Part shown: positions 1-6,582 of the stretch, one piece after another
Numbering within the stretch: the first letter of the stretch is position 1
Layout of the letters: every line of letters begins with the position of its first letter
Assembly (NCBI GenBank): GCA_943324055.2
Contig: CALPKD020000021.1
Coordinates: forward strand, 1-10,275
DNA: 10,275 nt
Reading direction: 5' to 3'
From: Chitinophaga pinensis
GTDB lineage: Bacteria > Bacteroidota > Bacteroidia > Chitinophagales > Chitinophagaceae
Program-made: the position numbers and the translations under genes
Notes under the pieces: generated by a model
Told to the model about the DNA's origin: nothing
The model's database searches: none
What the model saw: the letters and a program-made list of their open reading frames with translations, nothing else

Positions 1-1039
1 GAATTATAAAAAATATAAAAAAAACAATTACGATTTACAAGTACATATAAGAGAAGTGCGCATTACAGGGGAACGAGACAGTTTACTATTTGGGGGCTAC
101 TTTAATAATGTAAACGAAAAACAGGTACAGGACAAAAGTAAAATACCGCAGATTCATAAAAATTGGCAGACCATCCATTTTGAATATTCAACTACCTTAT
201 TTGGATTGCAAAAAAACTTAGAGTATAGTTACAGGATGGTGGGTTCAAATAATAATTGGTCTGCATGGAGTCATAAAACCGAAAAGGAATATACCAATCT
301 GCCGCCGGGTACTTATACGTTTGAGATTAAAGTACGCAACAATTTAGGCGGTGAATCGGTGGTGGACAGCTATACCTTTAAAGTAATGCCCCCCTGGTAC
401 TTATCACAGTGGGCTTACTTATTATACTTTGTCCTATTAATGATGTTGGTGTACGGATTAATTTTATGGCAAAATAAAAAGTTCGATTTACAAAGGATCC
501 GCCTACAGGAGGAGCAAGAAAAATTAAACTATTTAAAGCAACTAGAAATTGACAAGGCCAATAATAAATTGACCGAAATACGCAACGAAAATTTACAACT
601 AGAAATTAGTTCAAAAAATACAGAGCTCATCAACTTTACGATGCACTTAGTGCAAAAGGGCGAGTTGTTGTCCAACTTAAAAATGCATATGTCCAAAATG
701 ATGAAGGAATTAGACAATGCCGAAGCTACTGATGAATTAAAAAAGATGATTAAGGTATTGAACGATGCTGAAAAAATGGACAAGGACTGGGAAAGCTTTA
801 CCTACCATTTTGACAAAGCACATAATTCATTTACTGAAAAGCTAAAGGAAAAATATCCAAAGCTTACTGCCAACGAATTAAAACTATGTACTTTTTTAAG
901 GCTTAATTTATCCACCAAGGAAATTGCACAGCTCATGAATATATCTATGCGTGGCATTGAGCTGAGTAGGTACCGATTGCGCAAAAAATTAAACTTAGCA
1001 ACCGAAACCTCCTTGTTTGAATTTTTTAACGAGATTTAA
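1..1039 (+). CDS. Membrane-anchored Y_Y_Y / LuxR-HTH transcriptional regulator, 5' end outside window
   Basis: The frame is open from base 2, so the gene enters from the left; the GTG at 56 is an internal valine. What remains is the C-terminal part of a triple-tyrosine regulator. A Y_Y_Y domain (about nt 180-385) has the aromatic and NLPPGTYTFEIKV motifs, followed by one membrane segment (about nt 404-469, WAYLLYFVLLMMLVYGLILW), a long charged coiled coil (about nt 473-640), and a C-terminal LuxR-type helix-turn-helix (about nt 863-1015) with STKEIAQLMNIS and ELSRYRLRKKL. In this family the part before Y_Y_Y is usually a periplasmic beta-propeller that senses a ligand, often a glycan; that part is not visible here. 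There is no kinase or receiver domain in view, so it would be a one-protein signal-to-DNA regulator bound to the inner membrane. It converges on the barrel gene across a 90-bp gap. The family call is firm; the ligand and targets are unknown. Confidence 0.88.
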   Translation, partial: NYKKYKKNNYDLQVHIREVRITGERDSLLFGGYFNNVNEKQVQDKSKIPQIHKNWQTIHFEYSTTLFGLQKNLEYSYRMVGSNNNWSAWSHKTEKEYTNLPPGTYTFEIKVRNNLGGESVVDSYTFKVMPPWYLSQWAYLLYFVLLMMLVYGLILWQNKKFDLQRIRLQEEQEKLNYLKQLEIDKANNKLTEIRNENLQLEISSKNTELINFTMHLVQKGELLSNLKMHMSKMMKELDNAEATDELKKMIKVLNDAEKMDKDWESFTYHFDKAHNSFTEKLKEKYPKLTANELKLCTFLRLNLSTKEIAQLMNISMRGIELSRYRLRKKLNLATETSLFEFFNEI

Positions 1040-1129
1040 AAGGGCCGAGTCGCTTTTAGGAGGGTGCTACTAAAAAAATGGCTAAGTAATTAGGGAGTGG
1101 AATAGAGGGGGCGAGTCAATCGTAACTAA

Positions 1130-3619
1130 CTAAGGCGCTATTGGGATTGCTTTAAGCTTGTCCAATTCCTTTTGGTTGCCTTGCTTTTTATTGATGTAGG
1201 ACTTGTTTAGTTGGTAGCTAATGGTAAGGCGAAAGTTTTTAGTATTGCTTACGCTATAACTATTCACAATAAAATTTTTACCCTCGGTGAGGCCCGTGTA
1301 TTTTGTTAAGCCCAATGGGTCCACTGCTGCAAAACTAAGCACCACTCTTTTATTAAATAACTTGCGCTGCGCGCTAAGGGTCATACTAATATTGCTATGC
1401 GCCTTACCCTGCGGATTGGAAACATTATTGTACTTATTGCTCGCCTCAAAAGTGGTCAGGTTATTAGGCATGTAGCTATAGTTTAATCCCACATAGTAGG
1501 AACTACCATCCCGGTACTTATACAAAAGCTTATCCATGGCACTGTATCTATTTACATTTAAACCTGTGCTCACATTTAGTTTCAATTTACGCGTCACCGT
1601 AATGCCACTCCAAACACTTACATGAAATTCGTCTTGGTCAGAGATATTCAAATACGTGGTTTGTGTTTTACCTGCCGACACCAAGGTTCGCACCGAACTA
1701 AAAACATCTTTCACTTTACTATACCCACCGCCTGCATTTAAGTTCATACCCTTGGTTGCAAAGCTCACACTAAAATCAAGGTTATTGGTAAGCGCCGGTT
1801 TTAAGTAAGGGTTCCCAAAACGAATATTATAAGGGTCAGAGAAATCGGTGCTCGGGTTAAGCTCTCTAATACTAGGCCTACGGATAGATTGCTTAATGGT
1901 AAAAGACATATTTAATTTGGAACTAAATTCCTTCCGAAAAGTTGCATTCGGTAAAACACGCCAGTATTGATTGTTGGCATTAACTGCATTGCCCTTGATA
2001 AATTTAAAAACATCGTTGGTGAATTCGGCCTGTGCACCAATATTAATGCGCCACCCTTTTTCTAAAATAAACACGCCCCCTGCCCTAGCAGTAGCGATGC
2101 CTTGGTAAAAGAAAAAATCATTACTCCATAGGTTGTTCTGATAAAAAACCGAATCAGCTTTGTTAAACAAATTATAGTTAACAATATTATGCTCATCATT
2201 TTCGGTGAAGGAAATGCCTGTGGTAAAAATCTTTTTACCCGATGCGGTCAAAGGCTTTGCATAGTTCACGCGTAAATAATAGGAAGTGCTAAAGTTATCG
2301 GATAGTTGGTTTTGCGAAGAATCTACCCCACTCGGCATAAAATCTTGCAATAAAAATTGTTGAAAAAAGTCTTTCCCATTTTGATTCTTGCCAAAGTTCA
2401 GGCCCGTGTACACTTGTAATTTCTCCCCTGCATTGGTCCCCTTCCAAACATAGGACCCAGTAAGGCCATGACTATAAGAGGTGCCGGTGTAATCCACGGT
2501 GCGGCTACTCGCCTTCCAAACCCTAAACGCACTATCCAAGTTGGTGTACATGGTATTGCTGGTATTGTCCAAGTAGTTGGTATTGCCTTGGTACACTACA
2601 CCCACCGTGTGGCGCTTGTCAAAATCATAGTCGGCCTGCAAGCGCATATTAGGATGCCAGTTTTTATTGAGGTAATCACTTTGGTTGTAAAAATAATTCA
2701 CCGAATCGGTATAGGTATTTTGGCGGTGCGACCAAGAGTTGCCAAAGGAGCGCGAACTGCCCACGCCAATATTACTCGCAAACGAAAACTTAGGCGATTT
2801 ATAATTCACATTGGACGACAAGGAAGTTTCTCCCTTGGTGCCGCCGCTAATCGCATAGCGTTGTGAAAAACCAATACGGTCTTTTTTACTTACAATATTA
2901 ATCACCGACCCGTCGTAGGTAGCATATTCGGGAGGCGGGGTTTGCATCAGTTCTACTTTTTCAATCACATTAGCTGGAAGGCTTTCTAATAAATCGGCCA
3001 GCTGCTGTGCATTTAAGTTGGTCGGTTTTTCGTCAATCAGGATTAAAGGTGTTTTGCCCTTAACCGATAATGTACCATCAGGGTTGGCATTAATCAGCGG
3101 CATATTTTTTAAAATGTCCGAGGCATTGGACCCATTACTAATAGGGCTCTCACTTACATTATAAGTAAGTACGCCGTCCTTGTCCTCGATCAATTTTTTA
3201 TCGGCATACACAATTACTTCGGCAAGAGTGCTGGACGAATCCTTTAATAGAATGTCGTTTAGGACTAGTTCGTCTTTTTCGGCGCGCAACCAAATACTAT
3301 CTAGGGTATAATGCGCATAGCCCAGGGACTGAATATTTAATAGATAATACCCAAACGGGATTTGATCAAAATTAAAGCTGCCATTTTTATCGGAAAGGTA
3401 AAGCCTAGGCTGGGGCTTAGTCGTATTTGCCAAAATGCTATCTGGCTTAAGGCTTAATGAAATGCGGGCTCCCACAACCGGCTTCCCCGAAACCGCATCC
3501 TGCACATTGCCCATTAAAGCAGCTACCTGCTTGGTCGCTTTACTATTTTGCGCGAACCCAGTGGATGCACATAAAAAGGCCATTAAAAATAGCAAGATGA
3601 AAAGGGGGGCTTTATTCAT
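1130..3619 (-). CDS. Outer-membrane beta-barrel family protein with N-terminal carboxypeptidase-regulatory-like domain
   Basis: An 829-residue exported protein. The signal peptide is clear: MNKAP, a hydrophobic core, then cleavage near GFA-Q (about residue 23). Residues about 33-125 form a carboxypeptidase-regulatory/CNA-B-like beta-sandwich (GNVQDAVSGKPVVGARISL, then DKNGSFNFDQIPFGYYLL). Residues about 130-245 resemble a TonB-receptor plug (LAEVIVYADKK, SNASDILKNMP, LILIDEKP, PANVIEKVEL, GSVINIVSKK). The rest is rich in aromatic beta-strands, as in the outer-membrane beta-barrel family PF14905. This family is related to TonB-dependent receptors, but no SusD partner gene lies beside it and no TonB box is evident to me. 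The cargo is unknown. The ATG at 3619 is chosen over an in-frame TTG at 3640 because it gives a normal signal peptide and the TTG falls inside the -7 promoter region. A promoter sits directly upstream, separate from the kinase/regulator operon. Confidence 0.88.
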   Translation of the reverse strand: MNKAPLFILLFLMAFLCASTGFAQNSKATKQVAALMGNVQDAVSGKPVVGARISLSLKPDSILANTTKPQPRLYLSDKNGSFNFDQIPFGYYLLNIQSLGYAHYTLDSIWLRAEKDELVLNDILLKDSSSTLAEVIVYADKKLIEDKDGVLTYNVSESPISNGSNASDILKNMPLINANPDGTLSVKGKTPLILIDEKPTNLNAQQLADLLESLPANVIEKVELMQTPPPEYATYDGSVINIVSKKDRIGFSQRYAISGGTKGETSLSSNVNYKSPKFSFASNIGVGSSRSFGNSWSHRQNTYTDSVNYFYNQSDYLNKNWHPNMRLQADYDFDKRHTVGVVYQGNTNYLDNTSNTMYTNLDSAFRVWKASSRTVDYTGTSYSHGLTGSYVWKGTNAGEKLQVYTGLNFGKNQNGKDFFQQFLLQDFMPSGVDSSQNQLSDNFSTSYYLRVNYAKPLTASGKKIFTTGISFTENDEHNIVNYNLFNKADSVFYQNNLWSNDFFFYQGIATARAGGVFILEKGWRINIGAQAEFTNDVFKFIKGNAVNANNQYWRVLPNATFRKEFSSKLNMSFTIKQSIRRPSIRELNPSTDFSDPYNIRFGNPYLKPALTNNLDFSVSFATKGMNLNAGGGYSKVKDVFSSVRTLVSAGKTQTTYLNISDQDEFHVSVWSGITVTRKLKLNVSTGLNVNRYSAMDKLLYKYRDGSSYYVGLNYSYMPNNLTTFEASNKYNNVSNPQGKAHSNISMTLSAQRKLFNKRVVLSFAAVDPLGLTKYTGLTEGKNFIVNSYSVSNTKNFRLTISYQLNKSYINKKQGNQKELDKLKAIPIAP

Positions 3620-3628
3620 AATAGATTG

Positions 3629-3636
3629 CAAAAATA
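3629..3636 (-). promoter_or_regulatory. Bacteroidota-type -7 element of the outer-membrane barrel gene
   Basis: On the minus strand this reads TATTTTTG, an exact match to the Bacteroidota -7 consensus TAnnTTTG. Its last base is only nine bases before the ATG at 3619, so transcription would begin within a few bases of the start codon and the mRNA would be leaderless or nearly so. I see no good -33 TTG at the usual distance; that stretch is taken up by the T-tract of the terminator upstream. Confidence 0.5.
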
Positions 3637-3638
3637 GC

Positions 3639-3696
3639 AAAAAAAAACCACCTTAATAAAACACTGCTCCCCCAAACAGTGTTTACCAAGATGGTT
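3639..3696 (-). terminator. Intrinsic terminator of the kinase/response-regulator operon
   Basis: Read on the minus strand, a long imperfect hairpin is followed by nine T. The inner stem is a perfect 8 bp (AAACACTG at 3659-3666 with CAGTGTTT at 3677-3684) with a 10-base loop. The outer stem pairs ACCACCTT (3647-3654) with AAGATGGT (3688-3695), with one mismatch. On the plus strand no T-tract follows, so it should act only on minus-strand transcripts, that is, those from the response regulator gene ending at 3837. It separates that operon from the barrel gene. Confidence 0.72.
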
Positions 3697-3764
3697 CATT
3701 AACTTAAGCAGATTCGTAACCTTTCTAAGTCAACCTAAAAATATAAAAAATGTTTGCCATTGCG

Positions 3765-3782
3765 TTCAGTATATATACTGAA
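3765..3782. promoter_or_regulatory. Perfect 18-bp dyad, candidate response-regulator operator (site 1)
   Basis: TTCAGTATATATACTGAA is a perfect inverted repeat. It lies 54 bp past the stop of the response regulator gene and about 145 bp upstream of the barrel gene start. A second copy, 16 of 18 identical, is found at 5465-5482 upstream of the kinase gene. Dimeric NarL/LuxR-type regulators usually bind dyads of this size, so the neighbouring response regulator is the natural candidate. It has no T-tract, so it is a poor terminator, but an RNA hairpin role is not excluded. Confidence 0.45.
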
Positions 3783-3836
3783 TTTGCAAAAAACAATTGA
3801 GTAAATTGAACTAATTCAAAAAAATTAGATGATTAT

Positions 3837-4514
3837 CTATTTATCTATCGAAATAATTCCATGTGAGTACGCAAATGCAACTAAGCCCGCAACACTTTTT
3901 ACAAACATGCGATTCATGATTCTTGCACGATGTGATTCCACTGTACGAATACTTAAGCTTAATTGATCTGCAATTTCCTTGTTCGAAAAATCGGCACAAA
4001 CCAAACGGATCACATCTAATTCACGTTCACTAAAAATGGTAGACGATTCCTGATCTGATTTTTTTCCAACATATTGTAAAAGGGACAACATCTTTGCATT
4101 GGTGGCAGCAGGAAAATAGAGCCTGTCCTGTAACACAACGGTATCAATGGCTTCGAACAATTCATCCCTTGAAGTATTTTTATCTAACACACTCATCGCA
4201 CCCGCATCTAGCATCTTTAACAAAATACTGTCCTCTGTATGCATGGACAATGCAATTACTTTGCAGCCAATTCCTAAATGATTTATTTCGGTGACCGCAT
4301 CAATGCCATTTACAATTGGCATACCAATATCCACAATTAATAAATCAGGGGCATGCTCCACTGCAAGGGCAACCAATTCTTGGCCATTACTCGCTTCACC
4401 AAGTAACACAAATTTGTCATTGCTATTTAACACCTTCACCAATCCTTCTCTAAAAAAAGTATGGTCGTCGGCAATGACAATGGTAATTTTATTTATTTGA
4501 TTGAGGGTGCTCAT
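3837..4514 (-). CDS. NarL/FixJ-family two-component response regulator
   Basis: A 225-residue cytoplasmic DNA-binding response regulator of normal family length. The receiver domain (about residues 9-125) has the acidic pair D16-D17, the phospho-acceptor D62 in LLIVDIGMP, the switch serine S90 in ALSMH and the conserved lysine K112 in VLDKN. The C-terminal LuxR-type helix-turn-helix (about 160-220) reads FSERELDVIRLVCADFSNKEIADQLSLSIRTVESHRARIM. All key residues are present, so it should be phosphorylated by the kinase encoded just upstream. Its ATG overlaps the kinase stop codon as ATGA (4511-4514), implying translational coupling in one operon. A strong hairpin terminator lies downstream at 3639-3696. 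Likely targets, by inference from the shared dyads, are its own operon and the outer-membrane barrel gene. Confidence 0.93.
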   Translation of the reverse strand: MSTLNQINKITIVIADDHTFFREGLVKVLNSNDKFVLLGEASNGQELVALAVEHAPDLLIVDIGMPIVNGIDAVTEINHLGIGCKVIALSMHTEDSILLKMLDAGAMSVLDKNTSRDELFEAIDTVVLQDRLYFPAATNAKMLSLLQYVGKKSDQESSTIFSERELDVIRLVCADFSNKEIADQLSLSIRTVESHRARIMNRMFVKSVAGLVAFAYSHGIISIDK

Positions 4515-5260
4515 GTTGTTATAATTGGGATGCGCATATTATACTTAGTGCCCTTGGACAAATCATCGGACACATTTAAACTGCCATTTAGGTATTCAAT
4601 CCTACTGTGAATCCCTAACAACCCAAGGCCTAGTTTTTTTTGAGCGCGAATGGTTGAAAAATCATATCCGATACCATCGTCGGAAGTCCGAATCAACATG
4701 CTGCTCCCCTCTTTCGCAATCTCAATTAATAAGGTAGTGGCTTTAGCATGCTTAATGGTGTTTTGAATCACTTCCTGAATGATACGGTATAACTGGCTAT
4801 TTTGATCGGGGGTTAATACAAGCTCCTCCTTTTCGGTATATGCAATGACTAGGTCCTTTTTTATGTTTACTTCGTCAATGTACTGGGCAATCGCCTCCTG
4901 AAAACTGATATTAAACACACTCAATGGGGCAATTTGCCTCGCCATCTCCCGTACTTGGTTCACACATTTATCAAGGGCCGCCTTGCAGGCTTCTAGTTCA
5001 TCAACAGCAGGGGAATCAATTAATTGTAAACGCATCTTTATACTGGATAAATAGGGGCCAATATCATTGTGCAGTTCGGTAGCAATGAGGCCACGTTGTT
5101 CGTTGTCCGCATCAATTTCGGCATTGAGTTTTTCCTTTTGAAGGGCTTTAAATTTGCGCTGTTGCTTATAGGTATTGATGAAAAAAAATACAATAATAAA
5201 TGCTACAAATCCAAAAACGGAGCTAAATGCTATAAATATGTCTCTTTCGTGGGGGCCCAT
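4511..5260 (-). CDS. NarX-type (HisKA_3) sensor histidine kinase with one membrane segment
   Basis: A 249-residue kinase. One hydrophobic segment spans about residues 8-28, leaving at most seven residues outside the membrane, so there is no room for a periplasmic sensor. A short coiled coil (about 31-58) leads to the dimerisation/phosphoacceptor helix with H64 in ATELHNDIGPYLSSIKM. The HATPase_c domain has the N-box (N167 in QEVIQNTIKHA), the G1 box DDGIG (193-197) and the G2 box GLGLLG (210-215). All catalytic motifs are intact. The signal must be sensed through the membrane segment, in the cytoplasm, or by a partner protein. It is the first gene of a two-gene operon with the response regulator (ATGA overlap). 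No Shine-Dalgarno is seen before the ATG, which is ordinary for this phylum. A dyad lies about 205 bp upstream. Confidence 0.92.
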   Translation of the reverse strand: MGPHERDIFIAFSSVFGFVAFIIVFFFINTYKQQRKFKALQKEKLNAEIDADNEQRGLIATELHNDIGPYLSSIKMRLQLIDSPAVDELEACKAALDKCVNQVREMARQIAPLSVFNISFQEAIAQYIDEVNIKKDLVIAYTEKEELVLTPDQNSQLYRIIQEVIQNTIKHAKATTLLIEIAKEGSSMLIRTSDDGIGYDFSTIRAQKKLGLGLLGIHSRIEYLNGSLNVSDDLSKGTKYNMRIPIITT

Positions 5261-5406
5261 TGTAATGCTAAGGAGTATTAGATGTAAGATAGTATATTAA
5301 TGAATCGGATGATATTAAAAAGGGGAACCTCGGTTGCTAGGCTATATAAAAAGTACATAACAATATGGATGGAAACATAATAAACGTTAAAAATCACAAA
5401 AGGAAA

Positions 5407-5441
5407 ATGAATAATTCATCCTATGAGGTTTAAACAAACCT
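5407..5441. other. Two short hairpin-forming dyads between the methyltransferase and kinase genes
   Basis: In the 235-bp gap, 5407-5419 reads ATGAATAATTCAT, a perfect dyad around a central A, and 5426-5441 reads AGGTTTaaacAAACCT, a 6-bp stem with a 4-base loop. On the minus strand the first is followed by TTTCCTTTT, so it could be a weak terminator for the methyltransferase transcript; the second has no T-tract. They may equally be protein-binding dyads in the kinase operon's leader. The rest of the gap holds no gene that I can see, and I find no exact TAnnTTTG in it; the nearest is TACTTTTT on the minus strand at 5348-5355. Confidence 0.25.
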
Positions 5442-5464
5442 AATCGAAAAAAATGATGGATTGG

Positions 5465-5482
5465 TTCAGTATAAATACTGCA
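5465..5482. promoter_or_regulatory. Near-perfect 18-bp dyad, candidate response-regulator operator (site 2)
   Basis: TTCAGTATAAATACTGCA differs from site 1 (3765-3782) at two positions and shares the G just before it, giving the common core GTTCAGTATAnATACTG in the same orientation. It lies about 205 bp upstream of the kinase start, where an autoregulatory site could be expected. It is also only 13 bp past the methyltransferase stop, so a role as a 3' hairpin (CAGTA/TACTG, 4-base loop) is the alternative. Confidence 0.42.
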
Positions 5483-5495
5483 TTAAAGTAATTAT

Positions 5496-6314
5496 TTACC
5501 TTTTGGATTTTCTGATAAAAGCACTCCCTGACTTATCTGGCATCAAAATGACGTATTCATTATTTTGTATGCAAAAATCATCAATTGCTTTTTTGGCACC
5601 TTCCCAATACAAACTTGAATAGTCGTGTAATAAAAAAATTGCACCTTGAGACATTAAAGGATAAAAAAAGTTAAGGCCCTCTTTCATTGGTTCATATAAA
5701 TCACAATCTAAACTCACTACCGAATATCTAATTGTTTTATGTAAATCAGTAAGGGAATCTGGGAAATAGCCTTTTACAAAATCACAGCAAGCACTTGCTT
5801 CACCAATAACACCCTTCACCATTGAAATAGACGTATCATTAAATTCCATTTGCTTATCCGCATCAATACCGCTGAGGTCCTTATTGCTAAAGCCTTCGTA
5901 TGTGTCAAATAAGTATACTTTTCGGTTGTCTAAGGCGGCGTAATGTGCTAATACTGCAGCAGTATTGCCTCTCCAAACGCCTAGTTCAGCAAAATCACCC
6001 TCAATATTCTCATGCAGTATTTGCTTAATATTCAGTATAAAACTCCACAAACGAACAATATCACCAGCATTATTTAGCTTATTAAATTTTATAAATTTTT
6101 TAAAGATGCTTTTGAATTCAGGGTAAGCATTAAAATGCGTGTAGGCATCCGGCAAATAATTAAAGTAAATTTTTAAAAAAGTAGCCCTTCCAAAAATGAA
6201 CGGAATTAGAGAAACACTTTTTAACTTTAATAAAATTGCTCTCCTTTTTTCTTCACTTGATTTATTGGACCAATTTTTGATTAAGGCTTGTAGTTTACTT
6301 GATATATTTCCCAT
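5496..6314 (-). CDS. TylF/MycF-family SAM-dependent O-methyltransferase
   Basis: A 272-residue soluble protein matching the macrocin O-methyltransferase (TylF, PF05711) family in its second half. The SAM-binding motif I is FAELGVWRGNTA (108-119), motif II is VYLFDTYEGF (133-142), and the metal/catalytic region is SLDCDLYEP (201-209) followed by GAIFLLHDY (224-232). In characterised relatives these acidic residues bind a divalent metal and the enzyme methylates a sugar hydroxyl. The N-terminal 80 residues are basic and aromatic and not distinctive. In Bacteroidota, such genes often lie in polysaccharide or glycan-modification clusters; here it stands alone, with no glycosyltransferase nearby. 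ATG at 6314 starts the product. The 268 bp upstream (6315-6582) are AT-rich and I see no gene or clear promoter there; TAATCTTTTG at about 6350-6359 (minus) is only promoter-like. The substrate cannot be told. Confidence 0.82.
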   Translation of the reverse strand: MGNISSKLQALIKNWSNKSSEEKRRAILLKLKSVSLIPFIFGRATFLKIYFNYLPDAYTHFNAYPEFKSIFKKFIKFNKLNNAGDIVRLWSFILNIKQILHENIEGDFAELGVWRGNTAAVLAHYAALDNRKVYLFDTYEGFSNKDLSGIDADKQMEFNDTSISMVKGVIGEASACCDFVKGYFPDSLTDLHKTIRYSVVSLDCDLYEPMKEGLNFFYPLMSQGAIFLLHDYSSLYWEGAKKAIDDFCIQNNEYVILMPDKSGSAFIRKSKR

Positions 6315-6582
6315 TCATTAAAGATAATTGCATTAAAAATTGAAGGTACAAAAGATTACACTTGTTGATATAATATGTTTATAATAATTTAAGGTTCAAT
6401 GAATTATGAAATATTTGTGTACAAATTAAAGTTTAGTGTTGCCTCTAAAATAAATTTTACTACGTCATTGTCAAATTAAATTCAATAGGATTACTGTGGA
6501 CCAAGACCTACTTTCGTTATAACCCATTGGATATCAATTATTTATAAGGCCGTGCGCGTTGTATCATTTACTCAAAAAAAAA

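Noticed and set aside
56..58. GTG as the start of the first gene
   Set aside because: The frame is open back to base 2 and the upstream residues (YDLQVHIRE) continue the family pattern, so the gene begins outside the window.
1040..1129. Bidirectional terminator between the two convergent genes
   Set aside because: Only a 4-bp stem (CTAA/TTAG, about 1083-1094) precedes the T-tract on the minus strand; too weak to call.
2468..2866. 132-codon plus-strand open frame inside the barrel gene
   Set aside because: It lies antisense to a clear outer-membrane protein gene, and its translation is a low-complexity shadow without recognisable domains.
3620..3640. TTG start adding seven residues to the outer-membrane protein
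   Set aside because: It overlaps the -7 element and puts residues ahead of a well-formed signal peptide; ATG at 3619 is better.
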